A DNA stretch of 64,000 nucleotides from Deltaproteobacteria bacterium UBA6106 (GTDB lineage Bacteria; Desulfobacterota; Syntrophorhabdia; Syntrophorhabdales; Syntrophorhabdaceae). The notes beneath the pieces were generated by a model that did not search any database, was not told the DNA's origin, and worked only from the letters and a program-made list of their open reading frames with translations. Below are positions 30,304 to 39,124 of the stretch, piece by piece. The stretch lies in assembly GCA_002428485.1 (NCBI GenBank), contig DIWM01000014.1:20166-84165 (forward strand), given 5' to 3'. Position numbers and translations under genes: made by a program. How positions within the stretch are numbered: position 1 is the stretch's first letter; each line of letters opens with the position of its first letter.

Positions 30304-30819
30304 ATGAATACAAAAGATCATGAAATAGTTTTTAAGTATACCGGCTACCGTCGGGAGGATTTTTCGGTTTGTTTGGGATGCAAGATCTGTGCGTCCGTGT
30401 GCACTGTCAACGACCTCTCGCTGAACGTCAACCCGCAGGAGCTCCTTATGAAGCTTTTTGTCGGGGAGAAGATCGAAGGTGATCATCCTCTCGTGCGCTA
30501 CTGTACGAGCTGTTATCGCTGCACCACGGCCTGTCCCTGGCAAATAAGGATACCCGAAGTGGTCCGGGCCGTAAAGGAATCGCTCGGCGTGGAATCCCGC
30601 TTTGAAAAGGCATTCAAGAAATCCCTTAGCATCTGGGGGCGGGTATATGAGCCCTTCGTGGTGGCCATGACGGCGCTCGACCTCCTGAAGGGCGGCTACA
30701 TAAAGTATATGCCAAAATGGATGGGGTATGCGGGTTTTCACCTCCCCCATAAGGTTAAAAGATTAAAACCTATGAACGCTTCAAAGGGATCGAACCCTTC
30801 CGAAAAAGGCAGGTCGTGA
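30304..30819 (+). CDS. hdrC: Heterodisulfide reductase subunit C
   Basis: The 171-residue protein has two [4Fe-4S] motifs, Cys23/26/29/33 and Cys67/70/73/77, in HdrC order, followed by the typical EVVRAVKE region and a basic tail. HdrC links HdrA to the catalytic HdrB. Its stop overlaps the hdrB start (TGATG at 30817-30821), so the two are translationally coupled. Confidence 0.93.
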   Translation: MNTKDHEIVFKYTGYRREDFSVCLGCKICASVCTVNDLSLNVNPQELLMKLFVGEKIEGDHPLVRYCTSCYRCTTACPWQIRIPEVVRAVKESLGVESRFEKAFKKSLSIWGRVYEPFVVAMTALDLLKGGYIKYMPKWMGYAGFHLPHKVKRLKPMNASKGSNPSEKGRS

Positions 30820-31499
30820 TGGAATACGGATATTATCCGGGGTGCTCTCTCACCGGCTCAGCGAAAAAACTTGATCAGGGCGTCAGGCAGCTTTGTAAAA
30901 AACTCGGCCATGGCCTCACAGAGATACCTGATTGGAACTGCTGCGGCGCTCTGGAATACGGAGACAGAAATGAACTGGTGAGCATTTCAGGGGAAAACCT
31001 GGAAAAGGCGCGAGGCATGTGCAAGGAGATCATTGTCCCCTGCCCTGCCTGCTATAAGAACCTGAAAGATGCCGACCACGACAGGTCGTTCAATATCCTG
31101 AGCCCCCTGGAGCTCCTGAGTGTTGAGAATCTGTCACAAATAGAACAAAAGAGGGATCTCAAGGGCCAGGTCTTCTTTCCCTATTACGGTTGCCTGCTCA
31201 TGAGGCCTGAAGGAAGCTCCATCAAAAACAAGAACATCATGGAAGAAGCCATAAGCGCCTTCGGCGGCGATATTAACGGCGAGAATATGAAAGACCGTTG
31301 TTGCGGAGGCAACCAGCTTTTCCTCAACAAATGGGCCACTGAGAAGCTTTCAACGCTCATCCTCGGCAAGTCCAAGGGGGCTGTCGTTGTCTTCTGCCCC
31401 TTCTGTCACATGGCAATGAAGACCTTTGCCGTAGGCAGGAAGGTCATTTATCTCACGGATCTTCTACTTTATGTCATGGGAGAGAATAATTCCTTATGA
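30819..31499 (+). CDS. hdrB: Heterodisulfide reductase subunit B (short form)
   Basis: The 226-residue protein has two CCG modules: YYPGCS and NCCGALE with CPACY, then YGC and CCGGN with CPFCH. They bind the noncubane clusters that reduce a disulfide in methanogen HdrB; in bacteria lacking CoM-S-S-CoB the substrate is unknown and may be another disulfide or a protein. It is shorter than methanogen HdrB (about 290). Its start overlaps the hdrC stop, and its stop overlaps the first copy of the duplicated hdrA start (ATGA at 31496-31499). Confidence 0.92.
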   Translation: MEYGYYPGCSLTGSAKKLDQGVRQLCKKLGHGLTEIPDWNCCGALEYGDRNELVSISGENLEKARGMCKEIIVPCPACYKNLKDADHDRSFNILSPLELLSVENLSQIEQKRDLKGQVFFPYYGCLLMRPEGSSIKNKNIMEEAISAFGGDINGENMKDRCCGGNQLFLNKWATEKLSTLILGKSKGAVVVFCPFCHMAMKTFAVGRKVIYLTDLLLYVMGENNSL

Positions 31500-31648
31500 A
31501 TATACTGATAATAGGCGGCGGAATAAGCGGAGTTATGGGAGAGCGTAAAGGTATATGAATATACTGATAATAGGCGGTGGAATAAGCGGAGTTATGGGAG
31601 AGCGTAAAGGTATATGAATATACTGATAATAGGCGGCGGAATAAGCGG
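31496..31648 (+). repeat. 59-bp tandem repeat of the third hdrA start
   Basis: ATG-initiated copies begin at 31496, 31555 and 31614, each 59 bp apart; the third runs into the real gene. The two full copies differ at one base (C/T near 31577). Because 59 is not a multiple of 3, each extra copy encodes a 20-residue peptide that ends in TGA overlapping the next ATG. Confidence 0.95.
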
Positions 31649-33368
31649 CATATCGGCGGCGAAGGTTGCCCTTGGAGAAAAACAGGATGTAACGATCCTT
31701 GAATCAACCCCGGAGCCAGGTGGGCTTATGGCCCGCATAGCCAATTGCAGGGTAGGGTTCAAGACCTTTTTTGACGAGATTCGGGACAACAAGCGCCTGA
31801 CCGTGATCAATGACGCAAAGATAGCCAAAGTGGACAAAAAGGACAGGACGTTTGCGGTAACGCTTAACGACGGACAGACGCTGACAGCCGACAGGGTAAT
31901 CATCGCTACCGGCCTTACTCCTTATGACCCCGTTGAATACAAGGGGAAGAGGGTCCTCACAAGCCTTGAGTATGACGCTGTTATCGATCAGCGGCAGGGC
32001 GAGCTGCCTGCCGATTTCAACAAGATCGGCTTTTTTCTTTGCGTCGGCTCCCGTTCGAAAGATTACCCCCTCTGTTCGTCGGTCTGCTGCTCTTACACGC
32101 TCCGCGAGGTAAAATGGACGCTCCAGAGGGCGAAGCCTGAGGTCGTTGTCTTTTACAACGACCTCAGGTTCTTTGGCCAGGAGTTCTATATGGAGAAGGC
32201 CTTCCGTGACACCGGGGTAAGGTTTGTCAGGGCAAACTCCCGGTACTTCGAAGAAGATGAGGAAGGCGTCACGGTCCGGTATTATACGGGCGGGCAGCTG
32301 AAGGAGGAGCGCTTTAATTATGCTGTCCTTGCCATCGGGCTTCGTCCCAACCCGCAGCTCGCAGAGTTGAGCCGAATGTTCGGCTTCTCGTTGAACAAGT
32401 ATGGATTTATCAACGAAAAGGCGCCACTTCAAACTGATGTTGAAGGTGTATTTGTTTCCGGCGGTGCGCTTGAGCCCATGAACATCAAGGATTCTATCCT
32501 CACGGGTTTTGGCGCAGGGCTACTGTCTGTTAAGGGGCCGGAAATCCTCGCAAAGGCCGAAGTACAGGACGAGCGGCTTTATCGTGAAGACGAGCCTGAG
32601 TTTGTTCTTTCCGATGGGGATCCCACCATCTGCCTCTTCTATCTGGGAACGGAAGATCCGGGCAACGGCATATTCTATGAATTCGTTTCCTCAAAATTCA
32701 TTGAGGCGGCGAGGGATTTGAAAAAGTCAGGAAAAGCTGTATATGTACTGACGAGAAACATGGTCACCCCTTCCTACGGCGAGATCACCTATGAGGAGGC
32801 AAGGCGGGAAGGGGTTGTGTTCGTCCATCTCGAGGAAGACGAAACCGTTGCCTTCGACGGGAACCAGGTTCGCATAGCAAGGGAAGGACGCGAACTTACC
32901 TTCAATGTCGATAAAGTTATCCGTTTTGACGACTATGCAAAACTTTTCAAGGACAGGGAATATCTCTCCCTTTACAGGTCTGAACCCCAGATCAGATGGT
33001 CTCCGACAAAATGGGGCAGAACAAAATACCACATAGGGTTCATCAGGCACCCGAGGGAGAAAAGATGGGAGGAGAGGGAGATTCTCGGCGCCCTTGGGGA
33101 GATTCTCCTTGATAAGGAAGAGGAACGGATCCTCCCCGAAGTGAACGAGGAGCGCTGCAGCGGCTGCGGGTCCTGCAAAAATGCCTGTCCGCACAGCGCC
33201 ATCGAGATCCTGATTCGGGAAAAGCAGCTTGCCATCTTCGGGCCCTTTTCGTCCTCAGCGGTTCCTATCGCCCACGTAAAAGAGGACACCTGCGTAGGGT
33301 GCGGGCTGTGCGCCTCGACCTGCCCGTCGGACGCGATCGCATTCGCCGAGAAACCACCGGCGTCCTGA
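31614..33368 (+). CDS. hdrA: HdrA subunit, third copy, with double ferredoxin tail
   Basis: The 584-residue protein starts directly at the FAD loop GGGISGISAA, lacking the N-terminal domain of the second copy. It has CVGSRSKDY and CSSVCC (about 143-159), a middle domain (about 325-490) with ILT-rich sequence DGDPTICLFYLGTEDPG, not obvious in other HdrAs, and two C-terminal [4Fe-4S] motifs CSGCGSCKNACP near 514 and CVGCGLCASTCP near 559. The start at 31614 is the third of three tandem ATG copies and the only one in the long frame; GGGAGAG and AAAGG lie before it. Last gene of the locus. Confidence 0.9.
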   Translation: MNILIIGGGISGISAAKVALGEKQDVTILESTPEPGGLMARIANCRVGFKTFFDEIRDNKRLTVINDAKIAKVDKKDRTFAVTLNDGQTLTADRVIIATGLTPYDPVEYKGKRVLTSLEYDAVIDQRQGELPADFNKIGFFLCVGSRSKDYPLCSSVCCSYTLREVKWTLQRAKPEVVVFYNDLRFFGQEFYMEKAFRDTGVRFVRANSRYFEEDEEGVTVRYYTGGQLKEERFNYAVLAIGLRPNPQLAELSRMFGFSLNKYGFINEKAPLQTDVEGVFVSGGALEPMNIKDSILTGFGAGLLSVKGPEILAKAEVQDERLYREDEPEFVLSDGDPTICLFYLGTEDPGNGIFYEFVSSKFIEAARDLKKSGKAVYVLTRNMVTPSYGEITYEEARREGVVFVHLEEDETVAFDGNQVRIAREGRELTFNVDKVIRFDDYAKLFKDREYLSLYRSEPQIRWSPTKWGRTKYHIGFIRHPREKRWEEREILGALGEILLDKEEERILPEVNEERCSGCGSCKNACPHSAIEILIREKQLAIFGPFSSSAVPIAHVKEDTCVGCGLCASTCPSDAIAFAEKPPAS

Positions 33369-33387
33369 TACCGTAAAAACTGAGCGA

Positions 33388-33417
33388 AACACCCGTAAGG
33401 CGTGAGACGTAAGGCGG
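33388..33417. repeat. CGTAAGG heptamer tract
   Basis: CGTAAGG, CGTGAGA, CGTAAGG, CGGAAAC follow one another at 7-bp steps downstream of the third hdrA. A related CGCTATA/CGCTCTG/CGCTATG run lies at 33645-33670. Together with the REP-like copy they account for most of the 390-bp gap. Confidence 0.6.
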
Positions 33418-33444
33418 AAACGAACATCTGTTCAATATTCTCTG

Positions 33445-33588
33445 CTCAATAATGAACTACCCCGCAGCAAGCATCGGGGAATCAGAGGATAGAAACGGCA
33501 TGATTATGCCCCCTCACCCTACCCTCTCCCGCGAGTGGAGAGGGAACAGTGTTACCCCGCAGCAAGCATCGGGGAATCATCCGGATTC
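33445..33588. repeat. REP-like intergenic repeat, copy 2
   Basis: Nearly identical to 2101-2248, including the CCCTCTCCC hairpin and the cagcaagc words. It lies between the Hdr locus and the HesB-like gene. Confidence 0.75.
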
Positions 33589-33707
33589 AACGTTAAGACA
33601 AAACAGATTAAATGAACCAGACAGACTTGGTTTTCAGGATCGCCGTTAACGCTATACGCTCTGCGCTATGCAGTATTCTAATTACGCTTTCGGCATAAAC
33701 TATAAAT

Positions 33708-33744
33708 GGCATACCGCGTCACGTCTGAGATGACGCGGTATGCC
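33708..33744 (-). terminator. Strong hairpin after the HesB-like gene
   Basis: GGCATACCGCGTCA (33708-33721) and its perfect complement (33731-33744) form a 14-bp stem with a 9-base loop, 15 bases past the minus-strand stop at 33759. The T tract on the minus side is weak (ATTTATAGTTT). Confidence 0.7.
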
Positions 33745-33758
33745 CTGGTGGTCTTTGT

Positions 33759-34082
33759 TCAGCAACTGCAGGTACCGCTTCCGCAGCCGCTTCCGGCCTT
33801 GTTTACAAGCTCCGATTTTATCATAAAGCCTGCGCCCATGGCAGACTTTACAAAATCGATGCTGACCGGTTTTACTTCATTAAAAAGCCCCTTGTTCATG
33901 ATAAAGGTAACACCCTTTTCGTTAAAGATCTGGTCATCGTCATGCGGCTCATCCAGAGCCATGCCCAATGAGGGCCCTGATCACCCGCCCTCTGTCATCA
34001 TGACGCGCACGGATTGCGGGCCGTCCTTGCCTGCAAGGAACTGTTTGATCATCTCGCTTGCCATGTCAGATATCTCGAACAT
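33759..34082 (-). CDS. HesB/IscA-like selenoprotein (in-frame UGA)
   Basis: Read through one UGA, this minus-strand frame gives 107 residues, the length of IscA. It starts MFEISDMASEMIKQF and ends GCGSGTCSC. Codon 34 is TGA (33983-33981) in the context GG-U-SG, exactly where IscA/HesB proteins have their first cluster cysteine (GCSG); the C-terminal cysteines are kept. HesB-like selenoproteins are an established prokaryotic selenoprotein family. A SECIS-like hairpin follows the UGA. AAGGAGTG lies 7 bases before the ATG and a strong terminator follows. The role is probably iron-sulfur or redox related. Ordinary gene callers would truncate it to the piece after the UGA. Confidence 0.88.
33948..33980 (-). 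promoter_or_regulatory. Candidate bacterial SECIS element
   Basis: Just after the UGA on the minus strand, CUCAUUGG pairs with CUGGAUGAG (one bulged G) to leave a loop beginning with G, 16 bases from the UGA, as expected for bacterial SECIS hairpins. An alternative stem UCAGGGCC / GGCUCUGG starts directly after the UGA. Confidence 0.6.
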
Positions 34083-34233
34083 ATTACACTCCTTTTCTTT
34101 AATCTGTTATTGGCCATTGTGTAATAACAGTATCCAATAGCATATGCATTTCTCTGACAATGTCAACCCCCTTGCAGGTCGTGGGCTTGCAGCAGCATTG
34201 TTTTTATTGAATAAATGTCCTATAGTATCTCCT

Positions 34234-34971
34234 ATGGGCATCCTCAAAAGGCTTTTCTCTGTGGAGATGCGTCTCCATGATATGCTCTATGTATCGTACC
34301 TCGTCCCTGTGCAACGCCTTTTAACCCGCATACCCCATAATTTCCAGCTTGCCGAGCCGGAGAAAGGCAAGGTCTTCCTCTCACTCGTCATCTTCAGGGG
34401 AAAGACAAGCGGCGCGGCGACGGTCCCCACCCCTCCTATCCCCTTCGACCAGGTAAATATCCGCACCTACGTGGTCGACCCCTTGACAGGGCAGCCTGCC
34501 GTCTATTTCGTCCATTGCGGCATAAGCGGCGCCCTCATCACCTTTCTCTACAGAATTCTTTCGGGAATGCCCGTGGAACATACTCCCTTTGCGATCCGCA
34601 CCCGCAGGGATTTGGACGGCAGGTATGGCGCCTATGAAGCATCGGGGATCTGGCACGGCCAATTTTCTATTAAAGCAGAGCAGACGGCAGAAAAGGTGAC
34701 AGCCCTTGACCCCTTTCCTTCACGGGAAGAGGCGATGTCTTACCTTATCGACCCGCTTGCCGGATTTTACAGCGATACTAAGATCGTCCGCCGCCTTGAG
34801 GTCTTCCATGAACCCCTTGAGCCAAGGATCTGCTCGCCGCTGGAGGTGCGTTTTCCCTACCTCTCAAGCCTCGGGCTCGTCGAAGAGGAAGAGATCGCGA
34901 GGCCGCACAGCGTCCTCCTTGTCCCCTATACACCCTTTCTCATCTACCTTCCGGCAAGAAAAGCAGCCTAA
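34234..34971 (+). CDS. DUF2071-like protein
   Basis: From the ATG at 34234 the product has 245 residues. Features such as RTYVVDPLTGQPAVYFV, the acidic-to-basic pattern, and a C-terminal SVLLVPYTPFLIYLPAR resemble the DUF2071/YqjF family of cytoplasmic proteins of unknown function. The frame is open from an ATG at 34144, but the added residues do not look like the family and neither start has a good ribosome site, so the start is uncertain. It is divergent from the HesB-like gene. Function cannot be given. Confidence 0.65.
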   Translation: MGILKRLFSVEMRLHDMLYVSYLVPVQRLLTRIPHNFQLAEPEKGKVFLSLVIFRGKTSGAATVPTPPIPFDQVNIRTYVVDPLTGQPAVYFVHCGISGALITFLYRILSGMPVEHTPFAIRTRRDLDGRYGAYEASGIWHGQFSIKAEQTAEKVTALDPFPSREEAMSYLIDPLAGFYSDTKIVRRLEVFHEPLEPRICSPLEVRFPYLSSLGLVEEEEIARPHSVLLVPYTPFLIYLPARKAA

Positions 34972-34977
34972 GAGAGA

Positions 34978-35131
34978 ATCACCAAATAATAACCAAAAAG
35001 ACTTGCCGGCATTTCTTCCCGTTTGGGTATTCGGTCATTGGTTATTGTGAATTAAATGGTGTTTGGTTATTGGTTATTATCTCGATATACGAACTACAAT
35101 ATACAATTTGCCATGAGCCATGAACTATGAG
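34978..35131. repeat. Heptamer tract (TTGGTTA, CGATATA, CATGAGC words)
   Basis: AATAACCAA words at 34988 face TTGGTTA TTGGTTA words at 35061-35077; then CGATATACGAACTAC at 35083 and GCCATGAGCCATGAA at 35111. It occupies the whole gap before the convergent lipocalin gene. Confidence 0.65.
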
Positions 35132-35136
35132 CCGTA

Positions 35137-35679
35137 TTATGGCTGGGGCGTCTTGACAAGCTTCGTAATGTCATAGCCTTTCTCATTCCTGAGGCGTTCA
35201 AGGATCGTGTTGTAGAGGGTTTCGTCCATCCGCGGTTCCCGGCTTAAGATCCACAGGTATTTTCTTGACGGGTGGCCGACAACTGCATATTCGTAGTTTT
35301 TGCCAAGGTCGATTATCCAGTAGTCGCCGTAAAACGGCCAAAAGAAGGTAACCTTCAGCTTCGCGTTTGTTGTAATATCAACAACCTTCGCCTTCCCCTT
35401 CGCCCGGCTCGGTTCGGCGCCGGGCGCGCCTCTTTTGCACTCGTTGAGGACATCGACCCTTCCATCGTCCAGCAGCGCGTATATAGCCTTCGTTGCCGTG
35501 CAGCCCTTCTGAAAACTCGCAGGGTAGCTTGCGATCTCATACCACGTGCCCACGTATCTTTTAAGGTCAACAGATTTTACAACCTCAAGGCGCGGCTGCA
35601 CCTGCCGGACCGATGGAGAACAGTTGAACACCACGAAAAACACAGCTAACAGCGTAAGGAACATTTTAACCTTTGCCAT
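35137..35679 (-). CDS. blc: Bacterial lipocalin (Blc-like lipoprotein)
   Basis: The 180-residue protein opens with a lipoprotein signal (hydrophobic core and FNC lipobox around residues 17-20). The lipocalin signature follows, LKRYVGTWYEIASYP, then the strand pattern GCTATKAIYALLDDG and RAKGKAKVVD, with FFWPFYGDYWII and the C-terminal YLWILSREP. Blc is an outer-membrane lipocalin that binds lysophospholipids or fatty acids and is usually stress induced. It is convergent with the DUF2071 gene and divergent from the ABC transporter gene. Confidence 0.92.
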   Translation of the reverse strand: MAKVKMFLTLLAVFFVVFNCSPSVRQVQPRLEVVKSVDLKRYVGTWYEIASYPASFQKGCTATKAIYALLDDGRVDVLNECKRGAPGAEPSRAKGKAKVVDITTNAKLKVTFFWPFYGDYWIIDLGKNYEYAVVGHPSRKYLWILSREPRMDETLYNTILERLRNEKGYDITKLVKTPQP

Positions 35680-35769
35680 ATATGGATTATAATTCCTCGC
35701 CGCCGCCTTGTAAACATATCAGTCTCTTTGCCTATTTGCCATTTCCCTGAAAATATGGTCTTTTTAGTC

Positions 35770-36465
35770 ATGCAGCCTGTTATCCGCGTTACAGACCTGT
35801 GGAAATATTACAGTGATGATGAGCAGGGCGAGCCGGCACTCCGGGGAACCAATCTCGAAGTGGCTGCCGGCGATATCGTTGCCCTCTTCGGGAAAAGCGG
35901 CTCCGGCAAGACAACTCTCTTAAATCTCCTCGCGGGGCTCGACAGGCCCACGCGGGGAAGGATCGAGATAGAGGGGCAGGACCTTGAGGCCCTGGGAGAA
36001 CGAGGAAGAACGCGGTTCCGGAGAAACCGCCTCGGGTTTGTCTTTCAATTCTTTAACCTCCTTCCCACCCTGACCGCCTTTGAAAACGTCTTTCTATCCC
36101 TTGAGCTTGCAGGGCGGCATCCCGACCATGCTGCTGCCAGGACAGCGCTTGCGTCAGTGGGCCTCACAGGAAAGGAGGATCGCTATCCACACGAACTCTC
36201 CGGCGGAGAGCAACAGCGCGTGGCGATCGCGCGGGCCCTCGTCAAAAAGCCCTCTATCACCCTCGCCGACGAGCCAACGGGCAACCTTGATACACACACC
36301 GGGACGCATATCCTTGACCTTCTCGTCGACCAGTGCCGCCAGACGCAGACAACGCTTATTATGGTCAGCCATGCAATGATAACCTGCCAATACGCCAAGA
36401 GGATCCTGCAGATGGAGGACGGCGTTGTCATGGAAGATCGATCCTGCGAGGCTTCGGGCCCTTGA
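35770..36465 (+). CDS. ABC transporter ATPase, LolD/MacB type
   Basis: The 231-residue ATPase has Walker A GKSGSGKTT, Q-loop FQFFNLLPTLTAFENV, signature LSGGEQQRVAIARAL, Walker B SITLADEPTGNLD and the switch His in VSHAM. The LTAFENV and DEPTGNLD forms are typical of the LolD/FtsE/MacB group, which drives lipoprotein release or mechanotransmission and not import. The start at 35770 (MQPVIRV) fits the family; no strong ribosome site is visible and the frame is open to 35728. Its stop overlaps a TTG start of the permease gene (TTGA). Confidence 0.9.
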   Translation: MQPVIRVTDLWKYYSDDEQGEPALRGTNLEVAAGDIVALFGKSGSGKTTLLNLLAGLDRPTRGRIEIEGQDLEALGERGRTRFRRNRLGFVFQFFNLLPTLTAFENVFLSLELAGRHPDHAAARTALASVGLTGKEDRYPHELSGGEQQRVAIARALVKKPSITLADEPTGNLDTHTGTHILDLLVDQCRQTQTTLIMVSHAMITCQYAKRILQMEDGVVMEDRSCEASGP

Positions 36466-38951
36466 AGATCGTCACAAAGGCCTTCCTTCGTTATCTTCTC
36501 AAAAGACGCAGCTTAAGCATACTTCAACTCCTTGGCATCGCCTGCGGCGTCGCGGCGGTCATCGGGATGGGCCTTTCAGCACAATCGGCACTTTCCAGCT
36601 TCAGCAAGGCCGTGGAGTTCCTCAGGGGAATCTCTACGCATCTTATCGAGCGGCCCGCGGGACCAATAGACGAAGGTGTGCTCGCAAAATTAGTGCAGGA
36701 TAACTCCGTTGACTTTTTTGCTCCCGTTATTGACCGCCGCGTAAGACTCGCAGACAGCGAGGCGATCCGCGTCCTCGGCATAGACCCGTTCCTCGACAGA
36801 AACATCCGGCCGGAGATCTCCCGTGCCTATTTTGCTGAAAGGCACCAGGACACAAAAGAAGATCCCTTTTCTTTTTTTACTGACGAACGTTCCGTTCTGA
36901 TCGACTCAAACCTCGCTGCGCAGCTCAAGCTACAGCCGGGGAGCCGCCTTGAGACATCGCAAGGCGCCTTCAACGTGACCGGCACATTCCCGAACCCTTC
37001 AGGCGAGCCGCTCATCATCATGGACATACTCAACGCCCAGAAGATATTCGACCTTAAAGGATCGGTGGACCGCATCGACCTCATCGTCAACGACGAGGCA
37101 GTATTCCGCTCCCGCTGGGAGCATGGCTTCAGGATCGAGTCGAAGAGGCAGCGGCAGGAGTCCCTGACCGCCCTCCTTTATGCCTTCAAGCTCAACCTCC
37201 AGGCCCTGTCGCTTCTTGCCCTTTTTGTCGGGACATTCCTTATCTACAATACCGCAATGTTCGCAGTGGTCAGCCGCAGGAGGGATGCCGGCGTCTTAAG
37301 GAGCCTCGGTGCCCAGCGCTATGAGATCGTCGCCGCCTTTCTCGCCGAGATATTTCTCTTTGGGATACTGGGTGGGGCTCTGGGGGCGGTCTTTGGCCAT
37401 ATACTGAGCCGTTTCCTTACGGAGATCGTGGGAAGCACTATAAGCACGCTCTATTTTTTCCTCAAACCCTCGCCACAGCCATGGTCATTGCTTACCCTTG
37501 CCGCCGGCATCGCCTTCGGCTGCATCGCAAGCCTGCTGGGCGCCGTTTCTCCTCTCATTGAGCTTATCCTCATTGAACCCGTTAAGGCGATCAGGGGCAG
37601 GGTCGCTTATAGGGGCGGAACAAGGAAGGCAGGGAAGATCGCCCTCATCGGCATCGCGATCCTTTGCGCTGCCGCCGTCTTCCTCGCGTTCTCTTTCTAT
37701 CACGTGTATGTGGGCTATGCAGGCACTTTTATATTTCTTCTCGGCGTCAGCCTTTTTACCGGGTTTACGGTGATGTCCTTAGCCCCAGCGCTTAGATGGC
37801 TCTTTTCAAGGGTTGGGGGTATCCAGGGCAAGCTTGCCGTCGCCAATATCCGTAAGAATATGGGGCGTACCGCTGTCGCCATCGCTGCCTTCATGGTAGC
37901 CCTCTCCATGTCCATAGGCCTCGGATCGATGATAGAGAGCTTCCGCCATTCCCTTATCTGGTGGATGAACGGCCAGCTTAAGGGCGAACTATACGTCTCC
38001 ACAAAAGGTGACACTGAAGTACCCGAAGATTTCTATCAGGAACTGAAAGGGATGCCCGGCATAGGCGGCGTCGACACCTACAGGAATGTTCAAATCACAT
38101 ACCGGGGGACGCCGGTCTATATCACGGCGATCAACGCCTCGATACTCCAGCGATTTACGCAATTCGGCTGGGTAAGCGGCGGCAACGAGAACTGGGAACC
38201 GGTGAAGCAGGGATCGGTCATCGTCTCCGAGAGTTTCTCACGGCGCTTCAATGTAAAAAAAGGAGATACCGTAACTGTCGGGGGGATAGAGGGGGCGGTC
38301 CAATTTCCCGTAACAGCGATATTCTATGACTACACGACCGAGCATGGCCTGATCATGATGGACCGTTCGACATACATACGACATTTTAAAGACCGCACCA
38401 TCAACAGCCTCGGCGTCTTCGTCGATCCCAAATATCCGGACCGGGAGAAGCTAATCGCGGAGGTAAAGAAGCGGGCGCGGGGAAGGAACCTGCCTGTTGC
38501 GACCAAGGGCGAGCTTCACAACACGATACTTTCTGTCTTTGATAATACCTTTGCGGTCACGCGGTCGATGAGGGTCCTTGCGATCATCGTTGCCTTTTTC
38601 GGGATAGCCGGCGCCCTTATGACGCTCTTTGTTGAAAGGCGGCGCGAGTTCGGCATCTACCGCGCCCTTGGTTTTTCTGTCCGCCAGATCGCAGGGATGA
38701 CGCTTTTTGAAGGGATAGGGATGGGCCTTGTAAGCTTTCTCATGAGCACCGGCGTAGGTACTGCGCTGGCGTTGATACTCATTAAGGTCATCAACCTGCG
38801 GAGCTTCAACTGGACGATTTTTTACCACTTTACTTTCGATCCCTATCTCATTGCAGCCATTACAGCCATAGCAGCGAGCGTCGGCGCATCGATATATCCC
38901 ATATGGAAGGTCTACCGGACCTATCCGCAGATACAGATAAGGGAGGAGTAG
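36462..38951 (+). CDS. FtsX-family ABC permease (AttF/AttG- or YbbP-like)
   Basis: The 829-residue permease has an N-terminal membrane helix (about 20-42), a large periplasmic domain, and two FtsX blocks: one with segments near 260-380 (VGTFLIYNTAMFAVVSRRRDAG) and one at the C-terminus (VERRREFGIYRALGFS). Around 10 hydrophobic segments are visible. This double-FtsX architecture occurs in YbbP/AttFG-type transporters. The start is taken as TTG at 36462 because it overlaps the ATPase stop codon; there is no in-frame ATG close by. The next gene encodes an AttH-type protein, so the cluster matches AttE-AttFG-AttH. Confidence 0.85.
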   Translation: MKIVTKAFLRYLLKRRSLSILQLLGIACGVAAVIGMGLSAQSALSSFSKAVEFLRGISTHLIERPAGPIDEGVLAKLVQDNSVDFFAPVIDRRVRLADSEAIRVLGIDPFLDRNIRPEISRAYFAERHQDTKEDPFSFFTDERSVLIDSNLAAQLKLQPGSRLETSQGAFNVTGTFPNPSGEPLIIMDILNAQKIFDLKGSVDRIDLIVNDEAVFRSRWEHGFRIESKRQRQESLTALLYAFKLNLQALSLLALFVGTFLIYNTAMFAVVSRRRDAGVLRSLGAQRYEIVAAFLAEIFLFGILGGALGAVFGHILSRFLTEIVGSTISTLYFFLKPSPQPWSLLTLAAGIAFGCIASLLGAVSPLIELILIEPVKAIRGRVAYRGGTRKAGKIALIGIAILCAAAVFLAFSFYHVYVGYAGTFIFLLGVSLFTGFTVMSLAPALRWLFSRVGGIQGKLAVANIRKNMGRTAVAIAAFMVALSMSIGLGSMIESFRHSLIWWMNGQLKGELYVSTKGDTEVPEDFYQELKGMPGIGGVDTYRNVQITYRGTPVYITAINASILQRFTQFGWVSGGNENWEPVKQGSVIVSESFSRRFNVKKGDTVTVGGIEGAVQFPVTAIFYDYTTEHGLIMMDRSTYIRHFKDRTINSLGVFVDPKYPDREKLIAEVKKRARGRNLPVATKGELHNTILSVFDNTFAVTRSMRVLAIIVAFFGIAGALMTLFVERRREFGIYRALGFSVRQIAGMTLFEGIGMGLVSFLMSTGVGTALALILIKVINLRSFNWTIFYHFTFDPYLIAAITAIAASVGASIYPIWKVYRTYPQIQIREE

Positions 38952-38976
38952 GCGGAGCAAATCTCCGCAGTGAGAA

Positions 38977-39124
38977 CGAAAAGTGAAAAGTGAATGGTAA
39001 ATAGTGAACAGTAAAAAACAAAAAGACAATCCGGAAGAACCTCTTCGCCGAACGCCGAACGCGCTACGCCGAACGGATTTCTCGATAATCACGATATACG
39101 ATATACGATATACGATATACGAAA
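38977..39124. repeat. Heptamer tract running into the AttH-like gene
   Basis: GTGAAAA-type words (38979-39012), then CCGAACGC words with the complement of a tract at 63668 (39051-39080), then CGATATA repeated four times (39091-39121). The right part is read as the N-terminus of the AttH-like protein. Confidence 0.75.

Noticed and set aside
31496..31613. Assembly error explaining the 59-bp repeat
   Set aside because: Cannot be excluded, but the two full copies differ at one base, which argues against simple duplication in assembly.
33706..34140. Plus-strand open frame over the HesB-like gene
   Set aside because: The minus-strand frame has the conserved HesB ends, ribosome site and terminator; the plus frame has none.
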